Origin: Betaproteobacteria bacterium
GTDB lineage: Bacteria; Pseudomonadota; Gammaproteobacteria; Burkholderiales; Usitatibacteraceae
NCBI GenBank assembly: GCA_016791265.1
Contig: JAEUMY010000010.1
Location: 1 to 64,000 of the forward strand
Reading direction: 5' to 3'
Length of the DNA stretch: 64,000 nucleotides
Shown: positions 34,702 to 43,115 of the stretch, one piece after another
Numbering within the stretch: position 1 is the stretch's first letter
Layout: each line of letters opens with the position of its first letter
Notes under the pieces: generated by a model
The model's database searches: none
Seen by the model: only the letters and a program-made list of their open reading frames with translations
Told to the model about the DNA's origin: nothing
Position numbers and translations under genes: made by a program

Positions 34702-35460
34702 ATGCATGACTCTCGTTCAAGCTCGTCCGCAAGTTCCAATCCGTCCCCATCCACCGCCCACCTTGTCGGCCGCGTCGTGGGCCTGTGGCGTTATCCGGTC
34801 AAATCCATGGCGGCGGAGCCGCTGACGCGCATCGACGTGTCCTGGCACGGCTTCGCGGGAGATCGCCGCTGGGCCTTTGTCCGCGATGGCACGGCGCAGA
34901 GCGACTTTCCCTGGCTCACGCTGCGCGAGCGGTTTGACCTGAACCACTTCAAGCCGTCGTTCGTCGATCCCGCGCAACCCGACAAATCGAGAACGCTGGT
35001 CCGCACACCCGGCGGCGCGGAGTACGACGTCACCGACCCGGCGCTCGCCGCCGAGCTCTGGCCGCAGGGCGCGCGGGTCATCCGCCAGCAGCGCGGCGTG
35101 TTCGACACGTTTCCCCTGTCGCTTGTCAGCGTGCAATCCATCGCCGCGCTCGGCGCGCGCGTCGGCAAGCCGCTGGCGATGAATCGCTTCCGGCCGAACC
35201 TGCTCATCGACACGGGCGGCGGCGCGCCGTTTCAGGAAGACGAGTGGGTGGGGCGCGTGCTGTCAGTCGGCGGCGTGCGAATGCGCGTCGACAAACGCGA
35301 CGGCCGCTGCGCGGTGATCACCGTCGACCCACTCACCGCTGAACGCGACGCGGACGTGCTGCGTGTCGTGGCGCAGGAACGGGCGGGCTGCCTTGGCGTG
35401 TATGCGTCGACGGTGCTGCCGGGCCGCATCGCGCTCAATGATGCGGTGACCGTCGGCTGA
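34702..35460 (+). CDS. MOSC-domain protein
   Basis: 252 residues. It has an N-terminal MOSC beta-barrel (VVGLWRYPVKSMAAEPLTRIDVSWHGFAGDRRWAF) and a C-terminal MOSC domain (MNRFRPNLLIDTG, EDEWVGRVLSVGGVRMRVDKRDGRCAVITVDP with its conserved cysteine). Proteins of this family bind the molybdenum cofactor or carry sulfur. It is preceded by a structured leader that resembles a SAH riboswitch, an uncommon companion for a MOSC gene. Confidence 0.85.
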   Translation: MHDSRSSSSASSNPSPSTAHLVGRVVGLWRYPVKSMAAEPLTRIDVSWHGFAGDRRWAFVRDGTAQSDFPWLTLRERFDLNHFKPSFVDPAQPDKSRTLVRTPGGAEYDVTDPALAAELWPQGARVIRQQRGVFDTFPLSLVSVQSIAALGARVGKPLAMNRFRPNLLIDTGGGAPFQEDEWVGRVLSVGGVRMRVDKRDGRCAVITVDPLTAERDADVLRVVAQERAGCLGVYASTVLPGRIALNDAVTVG

Positions 35461-35475
35461 GCCGCGCGACTTCGC

Positions 35476-35499
35476 GGCGATCCGCGGCGGCGGATCGCC
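35476..35499 (+). terminator. GC-rich hairpin after the MOSC gene
   Basis: A perfect 10-bp stem GGCGATCCGC / GCGGATCGCC with a 4-nt loop, 16 bp after the stop. There is no U tract, so termination is only likely. Confidence 0.6.
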
Positions 35500-35612
35500 A
35501 CAACGGGACCGCAACGCACTGCGGCAACCACGGCGGGGCGTTCCATTCGGTGTCGAGGAAGATGCGGCGGGTCATGGACTGTGTGCGAAGAACGTCAGCG
35601 CACGAGTCAACC

Positions 35613-36059
35613 CTACAGCCGATGGAGCGGCGTTTCCAGCGCCCGAGTCAGCGGATGGTCGGGGCCGCCGTGCGCGAGGGCCAGTTCATGCAGACCCGCG
35701 AGATCTTTCGTATCGATGGCGATCCAGTATGAGCGGCCCTGTGCGTCGCGCAGCCTGAGAGAAGGCTGCACCCAGTACATCCGGCCAAAGACAACCGACT
35801 GCACGTCCGTCCAGGCCAGAAGACGACGGAAGCCCCACGAGTTCATCACGTTCAATCCGCGTTCGCCCGCTTCAGTCGGCTGCAGGTGGTGGACGATCAG
35901 CACCATGATCGCCGTGGCGGCCATCGTCTTCAACGTGCCCGGCGTGCTGAAGGGTTGTCCCTGCATCCAGTGCAACGCCTGCGCTAGCAGCCCCCCCAGC
36001 ATGGCGGCGGGAAACATCTGGCGCCAGAGCGTCGGCAACTTGATCGGGAAGTCCTTCAT
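35613..36059 (-). CDS. membrane protein of unknown function
   Basis: 148 residues. The N-terminal part has a membrane segment (MFPAAMLGGLLAQAL) and a second one (MAATAIMVLIVHHL); the C-terminal part (SVVFGRMYWVQPSLRLRDAQGRSYWIAI) is soluble and beta-rich, like a PH-type domain. No family is recognised. Its upstream region carries two 12-mer palindromes 40 bp apart. Confidence 0.55.
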   Translation of the reverse strand: MKDFPIKLPTLWRQMFPAAMLGGLLAQALHWMQGQPFSTPGTLKTMAATAIMVLIVHHLQPTEAGERGLNVMNSWGFRRLLAWTDVQSVVFGRMYWVQPSLRLRDAQGRSYWIAIDTKDLAGLHELALAHGGPDHPLTRALETPLHRL

Positions 36060-36127
36060 CGAGAATCCTCATGTGGCAGTCGGACAGTGCCGCGTTGGAG
36101 CGGTTGGACACGCCGGAGGCACTGGGA

Positions 36128-36139
36128 GCGAATATTCGC
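36128..36139. repeat. GCGAATATTCGC, exact copy
   Basis: First of a close pair in the 350-bp gap 36060-36409; preceded by AG. Confidence 0.95.
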
Positions 36140-36167
36140 ACACGGGGCAGCGCTGCGATGTCGGATA

Positions 36168-36179
36168 GCGAATATTCGC
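36168..36179. repeat. GCGAATATTCGC, exact copy
   Basis: Second of the pair, exactly 40 bp after the first, about four helical turns, so both would face the same side of the DNA. Nothing else was recognised in this gap. Confidence 0.95.
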
Positions 36180-36409
36180 AGGCGGGGCGGATGCACCCGG
36201 CCGGCAACCGCTCAAGTCAAAGGCGAGTCCGGGCTCAGGCCCAGCCCCAGCCCATCACCCGTTGTCATATTCCGGCGGACGTGCCACGCTAAAGCCCATG
36301 CCGGTAGCAGATGCGTCCACGCGAACCGGCTGGCGATTGTCGATCCGGTCAATGTCTCCGGCCTCAATCGAAGATCGCACGACAACAACACAGCACAGGG
36401 GGAAGTCCG

Positions 36410-36793
36410 ATGAAAGCAGTCATCTTGACGTTTGGCGCGATGTTTTTCCTCTCGGGTATCGGCGCGATCGGGGGGGCGATCATCAGCGACGACCCCATGT
36501 TCTTCCGTGTCGTGCAGAGTATTTTCGGGCTTCCCTTCGCCCTCGTCGGTGGCGGCCTCCTGTGCTACGCCATCGGCTGGCTGCCTGAATCATGGCTCAG
36601 CCGTCTGCCCGCAGGGTCGGCCACTCAAGCGTCCGATCCGCAATCGGACCACAGGGACGCCTACATCCGCATGCGCATTAATGAGAGCAACAACACCCAT
36701 GCGCCCGCGCCCGCCTGTGACCCCAGCCCGCCCACATTCAGCGGCGCGGACAGCTGCAGCGTCGGCCCCAGTTCCCCCTCGAACGACACCTGA
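36410..36793 (+). CDS. small membrane protein of unknown function
   Basis: 127 residues: two membrane segments (residues 4-27 and about 35-55), then a hydrophilic, Ser/Pro/Ala-rich C-terminus with no conserved pattern. AGGGGGAAG lies just upstream of the ATG at 36410. No family is recognised. Confidence 0.5.
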   Translation: MKAVILTFGAMFFLSGIGAIGGAIISDDPMFFRVVQSIFGLPFALVGGGLLCYAIGWLPESWLSRLPAGSATQASDPQSDHRDAYIRMRINESNNTHAPAPACDPSPPTFSGADSCSVGPSSPSNDT

Positions 36794-36797
36794 AGCG

Positions 36798-36816
36798 GCA
36801 CCGGCCGATCCGGTGC
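36798..36816. terminator. small hairpin between convergent genes
   Basis: Stem GCACCGG/CCGGTGC with a 5-nt loop, directly between the stops of the small membrane protein and the DUF1653 gene. Confidence 0.45.
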
Positions 36817-37058
36817 TAGGTGCCTTTAACGCCTGCCGGCACGAAGCGGAAAACTGACTTTCCGTCCACGACAATCGTCTCGCAGAACATCGCATACGGC
36901 CGCACCCATAGGCCGCCTTCGCCATACAGCGCGCGGTAGACGACGACGGGCTCCAGCGTCTCGCTGTGGCGGGCGACGGCGATCACTTCGTACTCACCAC
37001 CCTTGTAGTGGCGGTAGCGGCCGGGGGTGAGTTCGGGCAGCGGGGCGAGATCGGACAT
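36816..37058 (-). CDS. DUF1653 protein
   Basis: 80 residues: PGRYRHYKGGEYEVIAVARHSETLEPVVVYRALYGEGGLWVRP is the family signature as I recall it. Function is unknown. Convergent with the small membrane protein gene. Confidence 0.8.
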   Translation of the reverse strand: MSDLAPLPELTPGRYRHYKGGEYEVIAVARHSETLEPVVVYRALYGEGGLWVRPYAMFCETIVVDGKSVFRFVPAGVKGT

Positions 37059-37090
37059 GAGCGGTGCGCTATCAGACGGTTGAGGAGATT

Positions 37091-37102
37091 GCGAATATTC
37101 GC
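37091..37102. repeat. GCGAATATTCGC, exact copy
   Basis: 81 bp upstream of the first dehalogenase gene. The equivalent position upstream of the paralogue also has a copy (41451-41462), and both are followed by ATGCGCCGACG. Confidence 0.95.
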
Positions 37103-37182
37103 ATGCGCCGACGGATCCGCAATAACGTGCCCAGCGCCTTTGATCCTCAATATGATGGACGTCCGTTCACGAGGTCCTGACC

Positions 37183-37842
37183 ATGTCCCTGCCACCCGCC
37201 CTCCTCTTTGACGCCTACGGCACCTTGTTCGACGTCCAATACGCCACGGCACAACTGAACGTCCACTTTCCCGGCAAGGGCGCGCAGTTGGCGCAAAGCT
37301 GGCGCACGAAGCAGCTGGAATACACCTGGCAGCGAACACTCATGGGCCGCTACGCGGATTTCGAGGAAGTCACCGCGGAGTCGCTGCGCTACGCCTGCGC
37401 GCTGCATCAATGCGAATATTCGCCCGCACTGTGGGCGACGCTGCGCGAACTTTATGGTCGTCTCGCGACCTTTCCCGAGGTGCCCGCGACCCTTGCCGCG
37501 CTGCGAGACCGAGGCGTCCGGCTGGGCATTCTCTCCAACGGGTCGCCCTCCATGCTCGACGAACTCATTACCCATCACAGCCTCACGGACACCTTTGAAG
37601 CGGTGATCAGTGTCGACCCGCTGCGCCGCTACAAGCCCGACCCTGCCGTGTATCAGCTGGCGGTGGACCGCCTCAAGCTGGGCCTTGAAAGCATCGGATT
37701 CGTGTCCGCCAACGGTTGGGACACAAGCGGCGCAAAGTCTTTCGGGTTTAACGTGTTCTGGATCAATCGCGGCGGACTGCCTGCGGAGACCTCCGGCTTT
37801 GCACCGGAACATGTGCTGAGCGATCTCTCCGGGTTGTTGTAG
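37183..37842 (+). CDS. HAD-family haloacid dehalogenase, type II (copy 1)
   Basis: 219 residues. Nucleophile motif FDAYGTLFDV (Asp10), SNGSP (motif II Ser), lysine in RRYKPDPAVY, and SANGWDTSGAKSFGF as motif IV: the pattern of L-2-haloacid dehalogenases, which hydrolyse 2-haloacids. A near-identical paralogue lies at 41670-42329. An in-frame 12-mer palindrome (37412-37423) reads E-Y-S within H-Q-C-E-Y-S, and the paralogue has it at the same position. Confidence 0.85.
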   Translation: MSLPPALLFDAYGTLFDVQYATAQLNVHFPGKGAQLAQSWRTKQLEYTWQRTLMGRYADFEEVTAESLRYACALHQCEYSPALWATLRELYGRLATFPEVPATLAALRDRGVRLGILSNGSPSMLDELITHHSLTDTFEAVISVDPLRRYKPDPAVYQLAVDRLKLGLESIGFVSANGWDTSGAKSFGFNVFWINRGGLPAETSGFAPEHVLSDLSGLL

Positions 37843-37957
37843 CGCGAAGGCATGCGTGGGTGGGAGCAGCTCGATTTGATCGGCCAGGGCTTTGGCGAGG
37901 GTTGAATCGGGATACCTCACCAAAGTCATTGCTGCCTTTGGCGATCCGGAAGCGGGG

Positions 37958-37969
37958 GCGAATATTCGC
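37958..37969. repeat. GCGAATATTCGC, exact copy
   Basis: Midway between the first dehalogenase stop (37842) and the HicB-like stop (38060). Confidence 0.95.
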
Positions 37970-38059
37970 ATGCGGACGGCGGCCGTATGAAAGATTGTGG
38001 TGCGGCCCCTGTTATTCGAATACTTGCATGGGCTCGCCGTTCACGAAGCGCGCCCCTTC

Positions 38060-38284
38060 TTACCGGCTCCTCTTTTGCGACCTGGGGGCCGGGACCGGCA
38101 GCTTCACTGCCTTGAGCGCAGCAATGGTGGATTTCAAGGCGTCATTCCCGTTGGCGAGCGCCTCTTCCACCGTCTCGCCGTCAGACAGGCAATCCGAAAA
38201 GTCCGGGTATGAAATCAGAAACCCGCCACCTTCTTCAGGCGAGAGCGGTCTGAGTTCAAACGGGTAGTCAATCTTCTTCGACAT
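38060..38284 (-). CDS. HicB-like antitoxin domain protein without adjacent hicA
   Basis: 74 residues: FELRPLSPEEGGGFLISYPDFSDCLSDGETVEEALANGNDALKSTIAAL has the RNase-H-like HicB fold pattern. A HicB antitoxin usually follows a hicA gene, but I find no HicA-like frame next to it and no C-terminal DNA-binding domain, so it looks like an orphan or a remnant. Confidence 0.65.
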   Translation of the reverse strand: MSKKIDYPFELRPLSPEEGGGFLISYPDFSDCLSDGETVEEALANGNDALKSTIAALKAVKLPVPAPRSQKRSR

Positions 38285-38376
38285 GATTCAGACTCTTCCA
38301 CGACAATGAATTTGTGGTGCATCGCCTATTGACTATCGGGTGGCGCTGCACGCAACTGGCGTTTGCGGCAACCGAT

Positions 38377-38388
38377 GCGAATATTCGC
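38377..38388. repeat. GCGAATATTCGC, exact copy
   Basis: Upstream of both the HicB-like gene (minus) and the K+ channel gene (plus); extends to a 16-bp palindrome ATGCGAATATTCGCAT. Confidence 0.95.
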
Positions 38389-38501
38389 ATGGCTTCACGA
38401 CCGCGTGAAAGCGAGCCCCGCCCCTCGCAGCCGCCGCGAACCCGACAACACACTTTGAGCAAGGTCAAGTCCGCCCCGCGGCGCGGCGATATGCTTGATC
38501 C

Positions 38502-39065
38502 ATGAGTACTGAGGCCCTTCTCCAACTCCCACTCAGCCTGCACCTTCAGGTCGCCGCGGCGACCCCGACAGCGTCGGCCGCGCAGCCCACCTTGTCCAGC
38601 CTCGCGCTCTACGCCAACTGGCCGGTCAATCTGGCGGTGGTGCTGGCAACGGCCTGCGCCGTGATGCTGGCCGTGCTCATCCACTACGAGGGCCTGCAAT
38701 TCTTCACCTCGATGCAAGCAGCGAAACGGGAATCGTCACGCCCCGGCCGGCGCACCGTGCTCTATGTCGTCTTCTGGCTGCTCGGGCTGCACATCGCGGA
38801 AATCTGGACCTTCGGCCTGGCCTACCACTTCCTGTTGCAGTGGCCGGAGACGGGGCGCATCGTCGGCCTGCCCAGCACGCACATCTTCGATCACATCTAC
38901 TTTTCCGCCACCGTCTTCACCACGGTCGGCTTCGGCGACCTCTCGCCCGTCGGCCCCATCCGCTTCATGGCGGGCACCGAAGGGCTGACCGGCTTCCTGC
39001 TCATCGGCTGGTCGGCCTCATTCACCTATCTGGAGATGGAGACGCTCTGGCGGAGGCGGGGGTGA
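38502..39065 (+). CDS. two-TM type potassium channel
   Basis: 187 residues with three hydrophobic segments, a pore helix and the selectivity filter TVGFGD (in ATVFTTVGFGDLSP), the hallmark of K+-channel Ion_trans_2 domains. There is no cytoplasmic gating domain. The 3' 300 bp are copied at 40243-40539. It would be an inner-membrane K+-selective pore. Confidence 0.82.
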   Translation: MSTEALLQLPLSLHLQVAAATPTASAAQPTLSSLALYANWPVNLAVVLATACAVMLAVLIHYEGLQFFTSMQAAKRESSRPGRRTVLYVVFWLLGLHIAEIWTFGLAYHFLLQWPETGRIVGLPSTHIFDHIYFSATVFTTVGFGDLSPVGPIRFMAGTEGLTGFLLIGWSASFTYLEMETLWRRRG

Positions 39066-39160
39066 GGCGTGTCGCGCGGCGTTGCAATGCGTTGCGCGGT
39101 GTCGCGGGTTGTTAAGGCATGGGGCAGATGGCCTGATGCGGTTGGTTAGAAGATGCGGGT

Positions 39161-39172
39161 GCGAATATTCGC
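39161..39172. repeat. GCGAATATTCGC, exact copy
   Basis: In the gap between the channel gene and the DUF5694 gene, on the upstream side of the latter. Confidence 0.95.
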
Positions 39173-39261
39173 GCACAGTGGCTCGACCTCAAGTTGTGCA
39201 ATCCAAATCAAGGCGCGACGACGTCATAGCCCAACAATTCACCAACTCGGAGGAGACCTAC

Positions 39262-40107
39262 ATGTTCAACGCACATTCGGCACTGCGTGCTGCAACCGGT
39301 TTTGCCTGCTTGCTCGTGATCAATGCTGTGCATATGGCTCACGCCGCGGCTGCGGACATCGAGGTGATGGTGCTCGGCTCTTACCACATGGCGAATCCAG
39401 GACGGGACGTTGTGAACTCGAAGACAGACGACGTCACAACACCGGCACGCCAGCAGCAGCTGGCCGATGTGGCGCGCCGCCTGGCAGCATTCAAGCCAAC
39501 CAAGATCGTCGTCGAGATGGTGCCGGACGGGGAAGGATTCACGGTGCCTGCGTACCGCGACTTCACGCCCGAAAAGCTCATGCAGGACCGCAGCGAGATC
39601 ACGCAGATCGCCTACCGCCTCGCGCATCAGCTGGGCCATCGCGAGGTCTATGCCATTGACGAAAAGAGCAAGACCATCGACTACTTCCCGTATGGGAAAG
39701 TCCAGGAGTACGCGAAGTCGACCGGCCGCGATGCAGAATTGGGTGCACTCATGGGCGGCGCAAGAGTCTTCGCAAAAGACCTGGAAACGCGTCAGGCAAC
39801 CCAGACCGTCGCACAGTTGCTGGCCCACATGAATGAACCCGCAACCATTCGTGGCGCGCAAAAGCTGTACACGGGAATGCTTCGCTTCGGCGGTCGGGAA
39901 AGCGGAGAGCGCTGGCCCGGGGCTGAACTCAATGCTGCGTGGTATCTGCGCAATGCAAAGATTTTCTCGAAATTGACACGCATCGTCGAGCCCGGTGATC
40001 GGGTCGTGGTGCTCTTCGGCGCCGGCCACAGCTACCAATTGCGCGAGTTTGTGGCTTCGACAAACGGATTTCGCCTGATCGAACCGAATGCCTTCCTGCT
40101 TCCCTGA
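39262..40107 (+). CDS. DUF5694 secreted protein
   Basis: 281 residues with a signal peptide (MAHAAA). VLGSYHMANPGRDVVNSKTDDVTTPARQQQLADVARRLAAFKPTKIVVE and the C-terminal GDRVVVLFGAGHSYQLREFV resemble the DUF5694/TraB-type fold, members of which include putative metalloproteases. The function is not known here. GGAGGAG lies 10 bp upstream of the ATG. Confidence 0.7.
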   Translation: MFNAHSALRAATGFACLLVINAVHMAHAAAADIEVMVLGSYHMANPGRDVVNSKTDDVTTPARQQQLADVARRLAAFKPTKIVVEMVPDGEGFTVPAYRDFTPEKLMQDRSEITQIAYRLAHQLGHREVYAIDEKSKTIDYFPYGKVQEYAKSTGRDAELGALMGGARVFAKDLETRQATQTVAQLLAHMNEPATIRGAQKLYTGMLRFGGRESGERWPGAELNAAWYLRNAKIFSKLTRIVEPGDRVVVLFGAGHSYQLREFVASTNGFRLIEPNAFLLP

Positions 40108-40242
40108 CCCGACCGGGGATTGAAAGTGGCGCACAAGTCAAAGGGCCAATCCAAGGGGCCGGGTTTGTACTTCTCCCGAATGTCGGCCCCGGCCGCCTGG
40201 ATTTTCGCTGATGCCGCTTTGCTACATTGCAAGACCTGACCG

Positions 40243-40539
40243 CGCTTTGTGCTGCTCTGCCTGCACATCGCGGAGATCTGGACCTTCGGCCTCGCCTACC
40301 ACTTCCTGCTGCAGTGGCCGGAGGCCGGGCACATCGCCGGGCTGCCCAGCACGCACCTCTTTGACCGTGTCTACTTTTCCGCCACCGTCTTCAGCACGGT
40401 CGGGTTCGGCGACCTGTCGCCCGTCGGCCCCATCCGCTTCATGGCCGGCACCGAAGGGCTGACCGGCTTCCTGCTCATCGGCTGGTCGGCGTCATTCACC
40501 TATCTGGAGATGGAGACACTCTGGCGGAGGCGGGGGTGA
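40243..40539 (+). pseudogene. 3' fragment of the potassium channel gene
   Basis: About 300 bp closely matching the 3' part of 38502-39065 (same filter TVGFGDLSP and the same C-terminus to METLWRRRG). The N-terminal membrane segment is missing and no good start or ribosome site is present. It is a broken duplicate, not a working channel. Confidence 0.8.
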
Positions 40540-40580
40540 GGCGGGGATGAGCAGGCGGGGATGAGGCGTGGGTGGCGAGT

Positions 40581-40592
40581 GCGAATATTCGC
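40581..40592. repeat. GCGAATATTCGC, exact copy
   Basis: Between the channel fragment and the stop of the next minus-strand gene. Confidence 0.95.
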
Positions 40593-40662
40593 AGGCGTGA
40601 AGTCGCCGCAATGGAAACAGCGGCAAGTACCCAATTGCTCGTCCCCGATTGCCGCGACCGGA

Positions 40663-41325
40663 TCAGCTTGCGTCTTCGATTTTGCTGACCTTGTGGATGC
40701 CGACGATTTCGATCACGGCTGCCGGGTCCAGAATGATTCGGTGATTGTCGAAGTGGCCCGTCGTGACCTGGACGTCTGTCACAGTGCCTGAGGCGCCGGC
40801 GGGCACCTCAATCGATTGCAACGCGCAAATGACACAGCGCGCGCGCCTGCCATCGGGGAAGTCGAAAATCAGCGTCGCCTCCCCCTCGACATCGTCGCGC
40901 GACCACTCCACGAAGCGGCTGCCGTGCAACTCGTCCCAGGTTTTCATCATGCGCGACGCGGGGCGCGGCTTCTTGGCTTTCTCGGGCGTGGTGAAGCCCG
41001 CGTCCTGCGGGTCCACACAGCGACAGCCCTGGGATTCGAACCACGTCACGACGCGCTGGATGGCATCCATGTCGTAGTCACCGCCGTGCAGGCTCCAGTA
41101 AAGCTCTCCCGGCCGCACGTCCAATGAGCCGGAGGGAAAGTCCTCGAAATGGCCCTGGCCCGGCTGGGTTGAGGAGGACACCAGCCGCGCGCCCTTGAAC
41201 TTCGCCTGGATGGCCTCGTGCAATGCGGCCTGGCTGCGCTCGACAGCCTTGGTCGGGACATAGTCTTTGCGCGCTGCCTTTTTCGGGTCAGCGCCTTTGG
41301 GGTAGAAGAAGAGGTCGAATGCCAT
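40663..41325 (-). CDS. hypothetical cytoplasmic protein
   Basis: 220 residues with no signal or membrane segment. MAFDLFFYPKGADPKKAARKDYVP and the later SLHGGDYDMDAIQRVVTWFESQGCRCVDPQDAGF give a fold of mixed alpha/beta but no family I can name. Flanked by 12-mer palindromes on both sides (40581 and 41451). Confidence 0.6.
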   Translation of the reverse strand: MAFDLFFYPKGADPKKAARKDYVPTKAVERSQAALHEAIQAKFKGARLVSSSTQPGQGHFEDFPSGSLDVRPGELYWSLHGGDYDMDAIQRVVTWFESQGCRCVDPQDAGFTTPEKAKKPRPASRMMKTWDELHGSRFVEWSRDDVEGEATLIFDFPDGRRARCVICALQSIEVPAGASGTVTDVQVTTGHFDNHRIILDPAAVIEIVGIHKVSKIEDAS

Positions 41326-41450
41326 GGAAGTGGATGTGCCCTGAAACGGTTGGATTGTGGGTTGGTGGATCGCCGATGAGCCGCGTGCAGATCCAATCGG
41401 CTCAGCAGGGTGATGCGCCCTGCCCCTGCCATTGCCAGACGTTGCCAGAT

Positions 41451-41462
41451 GCGAATATTCGC
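41451..41462. repeat. GCGAATATTCGC, exact copy
   Basis: Upstream region of the second dehalogenase gene; shares the following ATGCGCCGACG with the copy at 37091. Confidence 0.95.
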
Positions 41463-41669
41463 ATGCGCCGACGCATCAGCAATATCGTGGCAATTGAGTT
41501 TTCCGGAAATCACGTCAGCCATGTTCCCGTTCGCCCTGAGGTATCGAAGGGTGAACGGGCCACGAAACAGCCAAACTTGCCGGTGTCATCAATTCTGGAA
41601 TTCTGAATAGCCCCCTTGATTCCCAATATGATGGACGACCGCTCACAATGACCTGACGAGGTCCTGACC

Positions 41670-42329
41670 ATGTCCCTGCCACCCGCCCTACTCTTTGACG
41701 CGTACGGCACCATGTTTGACGTGCAATCCGTCACCGCAGCACTGAATGCGCACTTTCCCGGCAAGGGCGCGCAGTTGGCGCAAAGCTGGCGCACCAAACA
41801 GCTGGAGTACACCTGGCAACGCACGCTCATGGGCCGCTACGCGGATTTCGAGGCCGTCACGGCGGAGTCCCTGCGCTACGCTTGCGCGCTGCATCAATGC
41901 GAATATTCGCAAGCGCTGTGGGCGACACTGCGCGAACGCTATGGGCGTCTCGCGACCTTTCCCGAGGTGCCCGCGACCCTTGCCGCGCTGCGTGAACGCG
42001 GCGTCCGGCTGGGCATTCTCTCCAACGGTTCGCCCGCCATGCTCGATGAACTCATTGCCCATCACCGCCTCACGGACACCTTTGAAGCGGTGATCAGCGT
42101 CGACCCGCTGCGCCGCTACAAACCCGACCCGGCCGTGTATCAGCTGGCGGTGGACCGCCTCAAGCTGGGCAGCGATGGGATTGGATTCGTGTCCGCCAAC
42201 GGTTGGGACGCGAGCGGCGCAAAGTCTTTCGGGTTTCGAGTTTTCTGGATCAATCGCGGCGGACTGCCTGCTGAGACCTCCGGCTTTGCGCCGGATCATG
42301 TGCTGGGTGATCTCTCGGGGTTGTTGTAG
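41670..42329 (+). CDS. HAD-family haloacid dehalogenase, type II (copy 2)
   Basis: 219 residues, clearly a duplicate of 37183-37842: same length, same motifs (FDAYGT, SNGSP, RRYKPDP), with scattered substitutions. The 12-mer palindrome at 41899-41910 is kept at the same codons. Both copies keep all catalytic motifs, so both may be active. The last 45 bp before the ATG also align with the first copy. Confidence 0.85.
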   Translation: MSLPPALLFDAYGTMFDVQSVTAALNAHFPGKGAQLAQSWRTKQLEYTWQRTLMGRYADFEAVTAESLRYACALHQCEYSQALWATLRERYGRLATFPEVPATLAALRERGVRLGILSNGSPAMLDELIAHHRLTDTFEAVISVDPLRRYKPDPAVYQLAVDRLKLGSDGIGFVSANGWDASGAKSFGFRVFWINRGGLPAETSGFAPDHVLGDLSGLL

Positions 42330-42380
42330 CGCAAAGGCGCGCGTGGGCGAGATTCGGGCTCGGCTTGATCGGTCATAGCC

Positions 42381-42926
42381 CTAGGCATCTTTGATCAACT
42401 CGCTCGCATCCCGGATGCAGGCATCACACATCGATGCGGTCATCGACGCGACCATCCTGTTCACCTCCAGCCTGCTTCGACCACAAAAGGAACAGCACTT
42501 GGTGACTTCATCATAGGGATCACTCGGACTCAGTTCCCCCAATTGCTCCGCAGCTTGCTGAAGCTCGGCAAGTGCCACCTTCCGATGATGCGCAGCCTGC
42601 TGATCCTCCAGTTGGGCCAACGCAAGCGCGAGTTCTGACTCGCCCTCCACACTAGGCAAAGGTACCGCCGCATCGGGCGGATCAAAGCGATCAGTCAAGC
42701 CCGCATTGGTCATCGAGATCATCTCGATGGTGGAGCCCACTGGCAGCTCGTTGAAATCCCAGCGTACGTGGTCAATGACTGCGTGGCCCCCCTCCAGCTT
42801 TGCCTCTGCACTGAGTTGCAGGGTATCTCGCTGGTTGTGTGCCTCCAGACGAATCACAAGGCTTGAGCAATTTGGAAGTCCGATCATGCGGACCTCGTCG
42901 GGTGTTTGCACGCGTATGCGGGGCAT
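42381..42926 (-). CDS. protein with C-terminal ClpX-type C4 zinc finger
   Basis: 181 residues. The last 40 residues (KCCSFCGRSRLEVNRMVASM ... CDACI) are the C4 zinc-binding domain known from ClpX, where it serves in dimer formation and adaptor or substrate contact. The preceding part is acidic and helical without a known domain, and there is no ATPase module. It is divergent from the KAP NTPase gene. Confidence 0.7.
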   Translation of the reverse strand: MPRIRVQTPDEVRMIGLPNCSSLVIRLEAHNQRDTLQLSAEAKLEGGHAVIDHVRWDFNELPVGSTIEMISMTNAGLTDRFDPPDAAVPLPSVEGESELALALAQLEDQQAAHHRKVALAELQQAAEQLGELSPSDPYDEVTKCCSFCGRSRLEVNRMVASMTASMCDACIRDASELIKDA

Positions 42927-43115
42927 ATTAGTGTCTCTGTGACTATCCAATGAAAAGGAACGAACCTGGCCCCTTAGATTTTGATTTTTGCTATTACTAC
43001 ATTGCGAAGGCCAACCACCATGTTTCTTTACATTTTGGGAACATAATTCAGAACTAAGAAGAACTCCTGCATCAGTTCTTGCACATGATGGCTCAGAGTA
43101 TTTGGGAGGCCCAAG

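Noticed and set aside
38060..38340. A hicA gene next to the HicB-like gene at 38.1 kb
   Set aside because: No frame near it has the HicA pattern with its GSHxK-type histidine; the adjacent short frame (MHHKFIVVEESES) does not match.
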